This document shows positions 1 through 9,258 of a DNA stretch of 64,000 bases, in pieces. The DNA comes from Streptomyces wedmorensis (GTDB taxonomy: Bacteria > Actinomycetota > Actinomycetes > Streptomycetales > Streptomycetaceae): NCBI RefSeq assembly GCF_000716445.1, contig NZ_JNWK01000008.1:1-64000 (forward strand), given 5' to 3'. The notes under the pieces were generated by a model. The model saw only the letters and a program-made list of their open reading frames with translations. It ran no database searches and had not been told where the DNA came from. The position numbers and the translations under genes were made by a program. Every line of letters starts with the position of its first letter. Position 1 is the first letter of the stretch.

Positions 1-22
1 TGGGCTGCCATGCCGCACCTCC

Positions 23-283
23 GTGTGGGCAATCGTCCCGCTGGGGCGGGACGGGTGGGCACACGGGACGGCGCCCCTTGGCGGCGCCTCCGCCCCCTGC
101 GCCCTGACCCGCACCGATACGGCGTCGCACAGCCGGTGCGGTTTCGGGCGCGGAAGCCTAGGCCCGGCAAGGGGCGCCGTCCGTTGTGCCCACCCGTTCC
201 GCCCCAGCGGAACGATTGCCCACAACGTGGGGCGCAGGCGCGGGGGTGGGGGGCGCCCCGGCGGGGCGATTGGGCACGACGGG
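23..283. repeat. REP-like intergenic repeat: inverted pair plus a third partial copy
   Basis: A unit of about 60 bases beginning GTGTGGGCAATCGTCCCGCT lies at 23-82. A close copy lies in the opposite orientation at 168-226, and a shorter third copy, also reversed, at about 251-283. The first two form a long imperfect inverted repeat and could fold as a hairpin in either transcript. Units of this kind are familiar between Streptomyces genes. The two reversed copies lie inside the reading frame of the adjoining ABC-F gene and supply its C-terminus. Confidence 0.75.
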
Positions 284-1927
284 GGTGGGGAGGTGGAGGT
301 GGGGGGTGGGGAAGGAATGGCGGAGGTGGCGGTCGTGGGTGACTACGACGAGCGTGCCGCGATAGAGCGCGAGCGCCGCTTCCAGCTCCTCCACGAACCC
401 CGGCGCCAGATGGTTCGTGGGCTCGTCGAGGAGGAGCAGGTCGACGGGGGACGTCACGAGCCGGGCCAGTTCGAGTTTGCGGCGCTGGCCGGTCGAGAGC
501 AGGCGGACGGGGGTCGAGAGGTCCCGTTCCGCGAAGAGCCCGAGGGCGAGCAGTTCGTCTTCGCGGCCTTCTCCGAAGGCCTCGCCCACCGTACGGGGGT
601 CGAGGGGCGGGGTCGTGTCCTGGCGGAGCAGCCCGACCCGGGCGGGCGCTGTGACCGTGCCGGCGTCCGGGGCGAGTTCGCCCGCCAGGACCCGGAGGAG
701 GGTGGTCTTGCCGGCGCCGTTGGGCCCGGTGACGAGGAGGCGGGCGCCCGCGTCGAGGTGGAGGGCGTCGAGGTGGAGTCGTCCGTCGACGCGTATGCCG
801 GTGAGGTCGACGCGGCCGCCCTCGCCGTCGAGTTCCGCGTGGAACCGGAGTGGTCGGGGCGGTGCGGGTACGGGGTGTTCGGTGAGCCGGGTGAGCCGTT
901 CGCGGGCGGCGCGGATCCTGCTCATCGCGCCGTGCGCGCGTGATCGCGCCCGGAAGGCGCCCGCGCCGCTGAACGCGGCCGGGGCTTTGCGGGGGATGGC
1001 GGAGAAGCGGTCGATGTTGGTGTCGGCCAGGGACCGGTACCGGGCGAGTTCCTCTTTCCATTCTTCGTGTTCCCGCTGCCTGCGGGCCCGTTCGGCGGCG
1101 CGTCCGGCGAGGTAGCCGTGGTAGCCGTCGCCGTACCGCCGCAGGGTGTGGCGGTCTTCGTCGACTTCCAGGACGGCGGTGGCGACCCGGTCGAGGAACA
1201 CCCGGTCGTGCGAGACGGCGACGACGGTCCCCCGGTGGGTGCGCAGTCGCTCTTCCAGCCATTCCACGGCTTCGTCGTCGAGGTCGTTCGTCGGCTCGTC
1301 GAGCAGCAGCAGTTCGGGATCGGCGGCGAGGACGCCCGCGAGGGCGAGCCGGGCTCGCTGTCCGCCGGAGAGCGTGCCGAGCGGGCGTCGGCGGTCGAGC
1401 GGTCCGGGTTCGCCGAGCCGTCGGAGGATCGTCTCGACCCGCCGGTCGGCCCCGGCGCCGCCTCGTGCCTCGTAGGTGGCGAGCAGTTCCGCGTACGAGG
1501 CGAGGGCACCGCCCAGCCCGATGCCGCTGCGGGTGCCACCACTGCCGGTCTCGCCGTCGTCGGTCCCGTCCGTGCTGTCGGCGGCGGACAGGGCCGCCTC
1601 GGCGGTGCGGATGGCGGCTTCCAGGTCTCGGAGGTCCGCGAGCGCGTGGTCGACGGCGTCGCCGACGGTGGCGTGCGGGGGGAGGTCGAGGGTCTGGGCG
1701 AGGTGGCCGATGCCGCCGGGGGATTCGACGGTCACCGTGCCGTTGTCGGGGGTCTCCAGGCCGGCGAGGAGCCGGAGGAGGGTGGATTTGCCGGAGCCGT
1801 TGTCGCCGACGACGCCGAGGCGTTCGCCGGAGCGGACGGTGAGGGAGGCGCGGTCGAGGACGGTTCGGCGGGGGGCGTGCCGGTCGTCGTACCGGTGGGT
1901 GACGTCGGTGAGTCGGGCATGGAACAA
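158..1927 (-). CDS. ABC-F family ATPase (two nucleotide-binding domains, no membrane domain)
   Basis: Soluble ABC-F protein of 589 residues. Domain 1 has Walker A GDNGSGKST near residue 41, signature LSGGQRARLALAG and Walker B LLLLDEPTNDLDD. Domain 2 has Walker A GPNGAGKTT, a divergent signature LSTGQRRKLELARL and LLLLDEPTNHLAP. The linker between them is Arg-rich, as expected for ribosome-binding members. ABC-F proteins act on the ribosome; some protect it from antibiotics, but the sequence does not show whether this one does. The TTG start at 1927 is chosen because AGGAG lies 7 bases upstream. The last ~40 residues (VVPNRPAGA, then VVGNRSAGAERVGTTDGAP) are translated from the flanking REP-like repeats, so the native stop has probably been lost. 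Confidence 0.85.
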   Translation of the reverse strand: MFHARLTDVTHRYDDRHAPRRTVLDRASLTVRSGERLGVVGDNGSGKSTLLRLLAGLETPDNGTVTVESPGGIGHLAQTLDLPPHATVGDAVDHALADLRDLEAAIRTAEAALSAADSTDGTDDGETGSGGTRSGIGLGGALASYAELLATYEARGGAGADRRVETILRRLGEPGPLDRRRPLGTLSGGQRARLALAGVLAADPELLLLDEPTNDLDDEAVEWLEERLRTHRGTVVAVSHDRVFLDRVATAVLEVDEDRHTLRRYGDGYHGYLAGRAAERARRQREHEEWKEELARYRSLADTNIDRFSAIPRKAPAAFSGAGAFRARSRAHGAMSRIRAARERLTRLTEHPVPAPPRPLRFHAELDGEGGRVDLTGIRVDGRLHLDALHLDAGARLLVTGPNGAGKTTLLRVLAGELAPDAGTVTAPARVGLLRQDTTPPLDPRTVGEAFGEGREDELLALGLFAERDLSTPVRLLSTGQRRKLELARLVTSPVDLLLLDEPTNHLAPGFVEELEAALALYRGTLVVVTHDRHLRHSFPTPHLHLPTPVVPNRPAGAPPTPAPAPHVVGNRSAGAERVGTTDGAPCRA

Positions 1928-2040
1928 GGGCGAACTCCTGCCGTCGGGGACACGGTCGCGAGACGTACCGTCTCGTGAGGATGACCGTACGGCATGTGCG
2001 GAGTTCTGGCAAGACGAAACGTCTCGTATTGTTGAAGGCT

Positions 2041-2388
2041 TCAGGCGGAGGCTATGCGTAGGACCAGCGCGGCCCCCGCGATCAGGGTGAGCACCGCCGC
2101 CGGGGCCAGTTCGAAGTCCTTCACGCGCAGGTGGGCGATGACGGCGCCGGCGAAGTAGAGGACGAGGCCCACGGCCGCGGCCGCGCCGAGCGCCGGGACG
2201 AAGAGGCCGGCGAGCAGGCCGAGCGCGCCCGCCGCCTTCGCGGTCGCGAGCAGGGGGAGCCGGTTCTCCGGGAAGCCCACCTTGGTCATGTTGCCGACGA
2301 CCTGCGGGTTCCGGGTGAAGGTCATGAAGGCGGAGCCGGCGCAGGCGAGGGCGAGCAGGGTGGCGACGGCGGCGTACGCGATGAACAT
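2041..2388 (-). CDS. DoxX-like small membrane protein
   Basis: Protein of 115 residues with four hydrophobic helices, matching the DoxX/DoxX-like pattern: a first helix after MFIAYAAV, then the RNPQVVGNMTKVGFPE segment, then two Ala/Gly-rich helices. The role is unproven; such proteins are often linked to thiol or redox stress. The ATG at 2388 is preferred over one 30 bases upstream because GGAG sits 7 bases before it. It is divergent from a MarR regulator that probably controls it. Confidence 0.75.
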   Translation of the reverse strand: MFIAYAAVATLLALACAGSAFMTFTRNPQVVGNMTKVGFPENRLPLLATAKAAGALGLLAGLFVPALGAAAAVGLVLYFAGAVIAHLRVKDFELAPAAVLTLIAGAALVLRIASA

Positions 2389-2398
2389 GGACGCGCTC

Positions 2399-2470
2399 CA
2401 ACGGTATGGGGACGACAACCGTTGAAGAGTAACAACGATTTACCTCGCTCCACAATCGTGTTGTTGTTAC
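2399..2470. promoter_or_regulatory. Divergent promoter with two inverted repeats, probable MarR operators
   Basis: CAACGGT at 2399 pairs with ACCGTTG ending at 2424. GTAACAACGAT at 2429-2439 pairs with ATCGTG(TTG)TTGTTAC ending at 2470. Both share the core GTTG/CAAC and lie between the DoxX and MarR starts, where a MarR dimer would repress both genes. Inferred from symmetry and position only. Confidence 0.6.
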
Positions 2471-2480
2471 CGTGGGCGAC

Positions 2481-2924
2481 ATGGCAGCTCATCCGACCGA
2501 CCGCCTCGGCTTCCTCCTCTCCTTCCGTGGCGAGCTCACCGGCGCGCGCATCCGTGCCGCCCTGGGTGTCGCCGGGCTGCACCCGCGCAATGCCATGACC
2601 CTGATGCAGCTCGCCCGGGGGGCCACGAGTCAGCGCGAGCTCGCCGTCGCGATGGAGCTCGACCCGAGCCAACTGGTCGCGATCCTGAACGAGTTGGAGT
2701 CCTCGGGGCTCGCCGAGCGCCGCCGCGACCCGGCCGACCGGCGCCGCCACATCGTCGAGATCACCTCCGCCGGAACCGCTGCCCTCGAGCGCGTCGACGA
2801 GGCCGTCGGCGAGGCCGAGCGGGAGCTCTTCGGCGACCTCACCGACGCCGAACAGGCCGTCCTGCGCGGCCTGTTGGACCGCGTCGTCGTCGACCCCGCC
2901 GACCACGACTGCGGCGCGGAGTAG
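2481..2924 (+). CDS. MarR family transcriptional regulator
   Basis: Winged-helix regulator of 147 residues. The recognition helix region reads TSQRELAVAMELDPSQLVAILNELE in outline (about residues 49-73), followed by the wing DPADRRRHIVEIT, which is a textbook MarR wing. Long terminal helices suit dimerisation. The ATG at 2481 is used; an in-frame GTG at 2472 with no good ribosome site is possible and could be leaderless. It faces the DoxX gene across paired inverted repeats, so autoregulation and control of DoxX are likely. Confidence 0.85.
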   Translation: MAAHPTDRLGFLLSFRGELTGARIRAALGVAGLHPRNAMTLMQLARGATSQRELAVAMELDPSQLVAILNELESSGLAERRRDPADRRRHIVEITSAGTAALERVDEAVGEAERELFGDLTDAEQAVLRGLLDRVVVDPADHDCGAE

Positions 2925-2995
2925 TACCTGCCGCGGTACCCGAAGTACCGCAGGGGCTCCCGCCCGTACTCCCCGCTGGAGCGGGGGAGGTGCCG

Positions 2996-3305
2996 TCACC
3001 TGGCCTTCGCGGCGTTCACGGCCGCCGCCGCGTCGGCGTTGCCGAGTCCGGGTCCGAGTCCGGGTGCCCGGGGCGGGTCGGCGGCCGTGTCGCGGATGGT
3101 CTGCATGATGGCGGCGGGGTCGAGGTCCTGGTGGTGCGGGAGGGCGGCGACGGCGGAGACGTGCGGGGAGGCCGGCGAGCGCGTCGAGCGCCCACTGCCG
3201 GTCGCGCGGCGGGTCGGGCTCGTCGTCGCCGCAGCCGGTGACGAGCTCCGCCGTGAGGGCGGCGAACGCGGTGAAGGCGGCAAGGGTGACGGGCCGGCGA
3301 CGCAT
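2996..3305 (-). pseudogene. Internally deleted S8 subtilisin-like (mycosin-type) protease
   Basis: The gene starts well: ATG at 3305 behind GGGGAGA, a lipoprotein-like leader (MRRRPVTLAAFTAFAALTAE, then TGCG), then DRQWALDALAG, which resembles the mature start of actinobacterial subtilases (QWHLDAL). It then jumps, in the next frame, directly into ASPHVSAVAAL and DLDPAAIMQTIRDTA, the conserved segment around the catalytic Ser and the C-terminus of S8 proteases. The central ~250 residues with catalytic Asp and His are absent, and the join is out of frame. This is a dead remnant, not a small secreted protein. Confidence 0.75.
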
Positions 3306-3405
3306 GAAGATCTCCCCGTTCGTCTGCGTTCGACCCCGTGAACAACCGGTCAGGGCCGCCCGCATAGGGCCGCCCGTATCTCGAGGAACCTTCTCCCGCA
3401 CTCCT

Positions 3406-3432
3406 CATTGTTCTAGTAGAGTGCAAACAATG
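3406..3432. promoter_or_regulatory. Probable YtrA/GntR operator
   Basis: CATTGTT at 3406-3412 and AACAATG at 3426-3432 form an inverted repeat around CTAGTAGAGTG, just before the DUF1648/GntR operon. YtrA-type GntR regulators usually bind such sites in their own promoters, so autoregulation is inferred. Confidence 0.6.
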
Positions 3433-3441
3433 GAGGTTTTC

Positions 3442-4395
3442 ATGAACCGTGCCACACCTCGTCTCCGCGCGCTCGCCGCGCTCCCCTTCGTCCTCGCCCT
3501 CGCCGTCCACCTGCTGCTCTTCGCCCGCTGGCGGGACGAGCTGCCCGCCGAACTCGCCACGCACTACTCCCTCGGAGACGGTGGCGAGGCCGACGGCTGG
3601 ACGGGCCGGGCGGGTTACGTCCTCATCAGCACGGCCCTGATCGCCGGCCTCGCGGCCGCCTGGACCGCGCTCGTCCGGCGCCGGGCCCTGTGGGGCGCCT
3701 GGGCCACCGCGGGCTTCACCGGCGGACTTCTGGTCCAACTGCTCCGCAACAACCTCGTCGACGAGTTCGAGGTGCAGGTCTCGGAGCCCGCCGTCGACCT
3801 CGCCGTGGCCGGAACGGCGGCCGTCGCCGCCGCGCTGGCGGGCTGGGCGCTGACCTCGCTCGTCCCGGAGGAGGAGCCGGCCGTCCGGTCAGGGGCGCCC
3901 GACGGCCCGCGGCTCGCGCTCGGCGCGAGCGAGGTCGCCGGCTGGTCCCGCTCCACCGGCTCCCGGGCGCTGACCGTCCTCGCGGCCCTCGCCCTCGCCG
4001 CCGCCCCCGTCGTCCTGCTCGTCCTCAGCTGGCCGGACGCGCTGTTCGGGCTCCTCGGCCTCGTCATCGGCGTCCCGGGGCTCGCGCTCGCCCGGGTCCG
4101 GGTCACCGTCGACCGGCACGGCCTCACCGTCCGCTCCGGGGTCTTCCCCAAGCCCCGCGTCCGGATCCCACTGGACGAGATCGCGGGAGCGGACGCCCGG
4201 GACGTCCACGCCCTCGCCGAGTTCGGCGGCTGGGGCTACCGCGTCCGGGCCCACCGGACGGGCGTGGTGCTGCGTTCCGGCGAGGCCCTCGTCGTACGGC
4301 GGGACGGCGGGCGGGAGTTCGCGGTGACCGTGCCCGACGCGGAGACCGCGGCCGCCCTCCTCAACACGCTCGCCGAACGGCATGGGAAGGTCTGA
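3442..4395 (+). CDS. DUF1648 domain membrane protein
   Basis: Integral membrane protein of 317 residues. The N-terminal helix is followed by RWRDELPAELATHYSLGDGGEADGW in outline, the DUF1648 signature (P..hw...G..D.w). About six hydrophobic helices follow, then a soluble C-terminal part (from about residue 215) with VTVDRHGLTVRSG and a RIPLDEIAGADA motif, resembling PH-like bacterial domains. The ATG at 3442 is chosen over one 12 bases upstream because GGAGG precedes it. It runs 2 bases before the GntR gene in one operon; such pairs are common, with a role in envelope stress suspected but not shown. Confidence 0.8.
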   Translation: MNRATPRLRALAALPFVLALAVHLLLFARWRDELPAELATHYSLGDGGEADGWTGRAGYVLISTALIAGLAAAWTALVRRRALWGAWATAGFTGGLLVQLLRNNLVDEFEVQVSEPAVDLAVAGTAAVAAALAGWALTSLVPEEEPAVRSGAPDGPRLALGASEVAGWSRSTGSRALTVLAALALAAAPVVLLVLSWPDALFGLLGLVIGVPGLALARVRVTVDRHGLTVRSGVFPKPRVRIPLDEIAGADARDVHALAEFGGWGYRVRAHRTGVVLRSGEALVVRRDGGREFAVTVPDAETAAALLNTLAERHGKV

Positions 4396-4397
4396 CC

Positions 4398-4754
4398 GTG
4401 CTCTTCCGTGTCGACCCGGCCTCCTCCGTCCCCCTCGGCGACCAGATCGCCGCCTGCGTCCGGGGCGCCCTAGCCGACGGCTCGGCCGCCCCCGGCGAAC
4501 GGCTCCCGGCCGCCCGCGAGCTCGCCGACTCCCTCGGCGTCAACGTCCACACCGTCCTCCGCGGCTACCAGCGCCTCCGCGAGGAGGGCCTCATCGAGCT
4601 CCGGCGCGGCCGGGGCGCCCTCATCGTCCCCGGCGCCACGGCCCCCGACCGCGCCCGCCTCGTCTCCCGACTGCGCGAGGCGGCGGCGGAGGCCCGCGAA
4701 CTGGGCCTCAGCGACGAGGAGTTCGTGGAGCTCGCCCGTACGAGCCTCGGATAG
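4398..4754 (+). CDS. GntR family regulator, YtrA subfamily
   Basis: Short GntR protein of 118 residues with no large effector domain, as in YtrA. The winged helix spans about residues 8-75: PLGDQIAACVRGALADG, PGERLPAARELADSLGVN and TVLRGYQRLREEGLIELRRGRG. A short helical tail follows (LVSRLREAAAEARELGLSDEE). The GTG start at 4398 has GGGAAGG 8 bases upstream inside the preceding gene, so translation is coupled to the DUF1648 gene. Confidence 0.85.
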   Translation: MLFRVDPASSVPLGDQIAACVRGALADGSAAPGERLPAARELADSLGVNVHTVLRGYQRLREEGLIELRRGRGALIVPGATAPDRARLVSRLREAAAEARELGLSDEEFVELARTSLG

Positions 4755-4898
4755 CCCGGCGGGAGCGCGTACGAGCCTCGGACGGTCCCCGTCAGGAGTC
4801 CGGCCGAGGCTCGGACAAGCCCCCGGCGGGAGCGCGTACGAGCCTCGGACAGCCCCCGTCAGGAGTCCGTACGAGCCTCGGACGGTCCCCGGCGGCAG
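4737..4898. repeat. Tandem repeat of CGTACGAGCCTCGGA units
   Basis: Exact copies of CGTACGAGCCTCGGA begin at 4737 (inside the last codons of the GntR gene), 4768, 4835 and 4868. They are spaced by variants of GGTCCCCGTCAGGAGTC or GCCCCCGGCGGGAGCG. One more degenerate, inverted-looking unit (CCGAGGCTCGGA) lies near 4804. The array appears to have grown from the 3' end of the GntR gene. Confidence 0.8.
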
Positions 4899-4902
4899 CC
4901 CG

Positions 4903-5862
4903 TCAGGGCAGCTCGCGGATCGGGGTGCCCGCCAGGAAGGCCTCGATGTCCTCGACGGCCTCGCCGAAGTAGAGGGCGTAGTTGGCCTCCGTCACGTAGC
5001 CGAGGTGGGGCAGGGCGAGGACGTTCGGCAGGGTGCGGACCGGGTCGTCGGCCGGGAGGGGCTCGGTGTCGTACACGTCGAGGCCGGCGCCCGCGATCCA
5101 GCCCTCGCGCAGCGCCCGGACGAGCGCCTCGCCGTCGACCAGGCCCGCCCGGGAGGTGTTGACGAGGTACGCGGAGGGGCGCATCGCGCGCAGTTCGGGC
5201 TCCCCGACCACGCCGCGGCTGCGGTCGGAGAGGACCAGGTGGAGCGAGACGAAGTCGGCGGACGCGAAGAGGTCGGTCTTGTCCTTGGCGAGCCGAGCGC
5301 CGTGTTCGGCGGCCCGCTCCTCCGTCAGGTTCGGGCTCCACGCGACGACCTCCATGCCGAAGGCGCGGCCGATCGCGGCGACCCGGGCGCCGATCTTGCC
5401 GAGCCCGACGACGCCGAGGGTGCGGCCGGCCAGGTCCGTGCCGACGGTGGACTGCCAGGGTCCGCCGTCGCGCAGCGCCTGCGCCTCGGTCCGTACGTGG
5501 CGGGCGAGGCCGAGCAGCAGGGCCCAGGTCAGTTCGGTGGGCGGCTCGGGGCTGCTGGCGGTGCCGCAGACGACGACCCCGCGGGCGCGGGCGGCGGCGA
5601 CGTCGATGGAGGCGTTGCGCGGCCCGGACGTGACGAGGAGCCGGAGCCGGGGGAGACGGGCGAGGAGCTCCGCGTCGAACGGGGTCCGTTCCCGCATGAT
5701 CACGACGATCTCGCAGTCCTCGACGGCGGCGACGACCGCGTCCCGGTCGACGAGGTGCTCGCGGAGCACCCGGACGTCGACGCGGTCGGCGAGCGGGCTC
5801 CAGTCGGCGGAGGTGAGGGCGACGCCCTGGTAGTCGTCGAGTACGGCGCAGCGCAGCTTCAT
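4903..5862 (-). CDS. D-2-hydroxyacid dehydrogenase family protein
   Basis: NAD(P)-dependent reductase of 319 residues, SerA/PdxB-like fold. The nucleotide-binding loop is GVVGLGKIGARVA (about residue 150). The catalytic triad is visible: Arg in LVNTSRAGLVDG, Glu in DVYDTEPLP and His in ALPHLGYVT. The substrate cannot be read from sequence. It stands alone between convergent neighbours; the ATG at 5862 is the only good start. Confidence 0.85.
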   Translation of the reverse strand: MKLRCAVLDDYQGVALTSADWSPLADRVDVRVLREHLVDRDAVVAAVEDCEIVVIMRERTPFDAELLARLPRLRLLVTSGPRNASIDVAAARARGVVVCGTASSPEPPTELTWALLLGLARHVRTEAQALRDGGPWQSTVGTDLAGRTLGVVGLGKIGARVAAIGRAFGMEVVAWSPNLTEERAAEHGARLAKDKTDLFASADFVSLHLVLSDRSRGVVGEPELRAMRPSAYLVNTSRAGLVDGEALVRALREGWIAGAGLDVYDTEPLPADDPVRTLPNVLALPHLGYVTEANYALYFGEAVEDIEAFLAGTPIRELP

Positions 5863-5963
5863 GACTCCATGATCGCTTACGCCCGTATGCGCCGCCCAGG
5901 GCGACAGCCGTCACCACGTCTCACAGAATTGCCCTGAATTGCCCTTAATGAGGAGTGGGTGTC

Positions 5964-7316
5964 ATGGCTGCGGGTGACAGTGCCGACGAACTTGCCGTCC
6001 TCCGGGCCAGGGTGGCCGCGCTGGAAGCGGAGAAGCAGGTCCCGCGTCAGCCCCACCACCGCGTCCGCTCCTTCTTCTCCGCCCTGCTGATCGTCATCGG
6101 CTGCGTGCTCGTCCCGCTCGGCATCGTCGCCTCCTGGACGGCGGACATCGTCGGCGACACCGACCGCTACGTGCAGACGGTCACCCCGCTCGCCTCCGAC
6201 CCCGACGTCCAGGCCGCCGTCGCGACCCGGGTGACGAACGTCGTCATGGAGCACATCGACCTGCCCGCGCTCCTGGAGGGCCTCGCGCCCGAGGAACGGC
6301 CCCTGGCGGAGAAGGCCCTCGGCAAGCTGGGCGGCTCCCTGGAGAGCGCGCTCAGAAGCTTCGTCCACGACCGGACACAGGACATCGTCGCCTCGCCGGC
6401 GTTCAAGACCATCTGGACCGACGCCAACCGGGCCATCCACACCTCCCTCGACCGGGCCCTGACCGGCAGCGACGAAGGCGCGGTGAAGATCGAGACGGAC
6501 ACGGTCACCATCGACCTGGCGCCGGTGATCGAGCGGGTGAAGGCGCGGCTCGTCGAGTCCGGTCTCGACGTCGCGGCCAAGATCCCCGAGATCCACACGG
6601 ACTTCACGGTGGTCAGGTCCGACGACATCGGCAAGGTGAAGACGGCGTTCTCGCTGCTCCAGGCGATGGGCGCGTGGCTGCCGGTGATCGCCGTCCTGCT
6701 CGTCGTCGGGGGTGTGCTGCTCGCCGTGAAGCGTCGCCGCACGCTGGTCGCCGCCGCCCTCGGTGTCGCCTTCGCGGCGATCGTCCTCGGCGTCGCCCTC
6801 ACCGTCTTCCGCACGGTCTACCTGAACGCCCTGCCGGCCACCGTCTCCCCGGCCGCCGCCGGCTCCGTCTACGACACCCTGATCCGCTTCCTGCGCACCT
6901 CGGTCCGGGTGTTCGCGACCCTCGGCATCCTGATCGCCCTCGCCGCCTGGCTCTCCGGCCCGAGCCGCCCCGCCGTCCTCGGCAGGGGCCTCTGGCACTC
7001 CGGCATCAGCGCGACCCGGTCCACCGCCGACCACGCGGGCATGCGGCTGGGCCCGGTGGGCCCGTTCGTCCGCCGGTACCGCACCTGGATCACCTGGATC
7101 CTCGTCGCCGGCGCGGCCGCAGCCCTCGTCTTCTGGTCCTACCCCACCGGCGCGGTCGTCGTGGGCCTCGCCCTCGCCCTGCTCTTCGCCCTGGCGGTAG
7201 TGGCCTTCCTGGCGGAGGAGCCCGCCGAACAGCCCCCCGCCGAGAAGCCCACCACCCCGCAGCCCCCGAAGCCTCCGCAGCCTCCGAGCCCGAGCGCCCC
7301 CACCCCACAGACCTAG
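5964..7316 (+). CDS. Putative multi-pass membrane protein, unknown function
   Basis: Protein of 450 residues. A short Leu/Glu-rich coiled stretch (ELAVLRARVAALEAEK) precedes a first membrane helix (about residues 35-57). An extracytoplasmic domain of about 170 residues follows, then four or five helices. The tail is Pro-rich (PPAEKPTTPQPPKPPQPP). No catalytic motif is seen. The ATG at 5964 is chosen because AGGAG lies 8 bases upstream, over a GTG at 5955. I do not recognise the family. Confidence 0.75.
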   Translation: MAAGDSADELAVLRARVAALEAEKQVPRQPHHRVRSFFSALLIVIGCVLVPLGIVASWTADIVGDTDRYVQTVTPLASDPDVQAAVATRVTNVVMEHIDLPALLEGLAPEERPLAEKALGKLGGSLESALRSFVHDRTQDIVASPAFKTIWTDANRAIHTSLDRALTGSDEGAVKIETDTVTIDLAPVIERVKARLVESGLDVAAKIPEIHTDFTVVRSDDIGKVKTAFSLLQAMGAWLPVIAVLLVVGGVLLAVKRRRTLVAAALGVAFAAIVLGVALTVFRTVYLNALPATVSPAAAGSVYDTLIRFLRTSVRVFATLGILIALAAWLSGPSRPAVLGRGLWHSGISATRSTADHAGMRLGPVGPFVRRYRTWITWILVAGAAAALVFWSYPTGAVVVGLALALLFALAVVAFLAEEPAEQPPAEKPTTPQPPKPPQPPSPSAPTPQT

Positions 7317-7318
7317 CG

Positions 7319-7376
7319 GGCCGGACACCTCCCGGGCCTGGTGGGCCGGATACCTCCCGGGCCTGGCGGGCCGGTT
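7319..7376. repeat. Short direct repeat after the membrane-protein gene
   Basis: GGGCCGGACACCTCCCGGGCCTG is repeated almost exactly about 25 bases on (GGGCCGGATACCTCCCGGGCCTG), with a third partial GGGCCGG. It lies between convergent genes. Confidence 0.7.
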
Positions 7377-7382
7377 CACCCC

Positions 7383-8810
<1,428 letters not shown>

Positions 8811-8820
8811 GCCCCGTCCC

Positions 8821-9258
8821 TCACCGGCGGACGGTGTCGTCGGTCTTGAGGTCGTCCAGGGCTTCGTCGAAGTCGTCGAGCTCGTCCGGGCAGTAGACCT
8901 GGAGGACGATCCGCTCGGCCTCGACGGCCCTGGTGTCGGAGATGACGGGCCGCTGGCCGGGACCGGCGGCGCCGTTGGACTGCTGGATCTTCCACAGCGC
9001 CGTCTTCAGGGCGTTGCCCGGTTCCTCGCAGACCTGCCCGCCGTCGGTGCCGAGCAGCCGCTCGACGGTGTCGGTGTCGGGAGAGGGGTAGCCGGCCTTG
9101 ACCAGCTCCTGCTGGAGCTGGTTGGCCTTGGACTGCGTCTTGGCGTTCGTCGTCACGTACGCGTAGCGGATGACACCGGTGATCGCGAGACCGACCAGGA
9201 TCACGATCGCGCCCCAGTAGATCCACTTGTGCTCGGAGGCGAAGCGGGTGGGACTCAT
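8821..9258 (-). CDS. Small protein with one N-terminal membrane helix, unknown
   Basis: Protein of 145 residues. One membrane helix (about 14-34, WGAIVILVGLAITGVIRYAY) is followed by an exported or cytoplasmic soluble part with two Cys (QVCEEPGN and QVYCPDELDD) that could form a disulfide. Its ATG overlaps the stop of the permease gene by 4 bases (ATGA), so it is co-translated with the transporter and may be an accessory subunit. Family not recognised. Confidence 0.7.
   Translation of the reverse strand: MSPTRFASEHKWIYWGAIVILVGLAITGVIRYAYVTTNAKTQSKANQLQQELVKAGYPSPDTDTVERLLGTDGGQVCEEPGNALKTALWKIQQSNGAAGPGQRPVISDTRAVEAERIVLQVYCPDELDDFDEALDDLKTDDTVRR

Noticed and set aside
4737..4898. CRISPR-like array behind the GntR gene
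   Set aside because: Only four irregularly spaced 15-mers whose spacers are themselves similar; no cas genes in the window.
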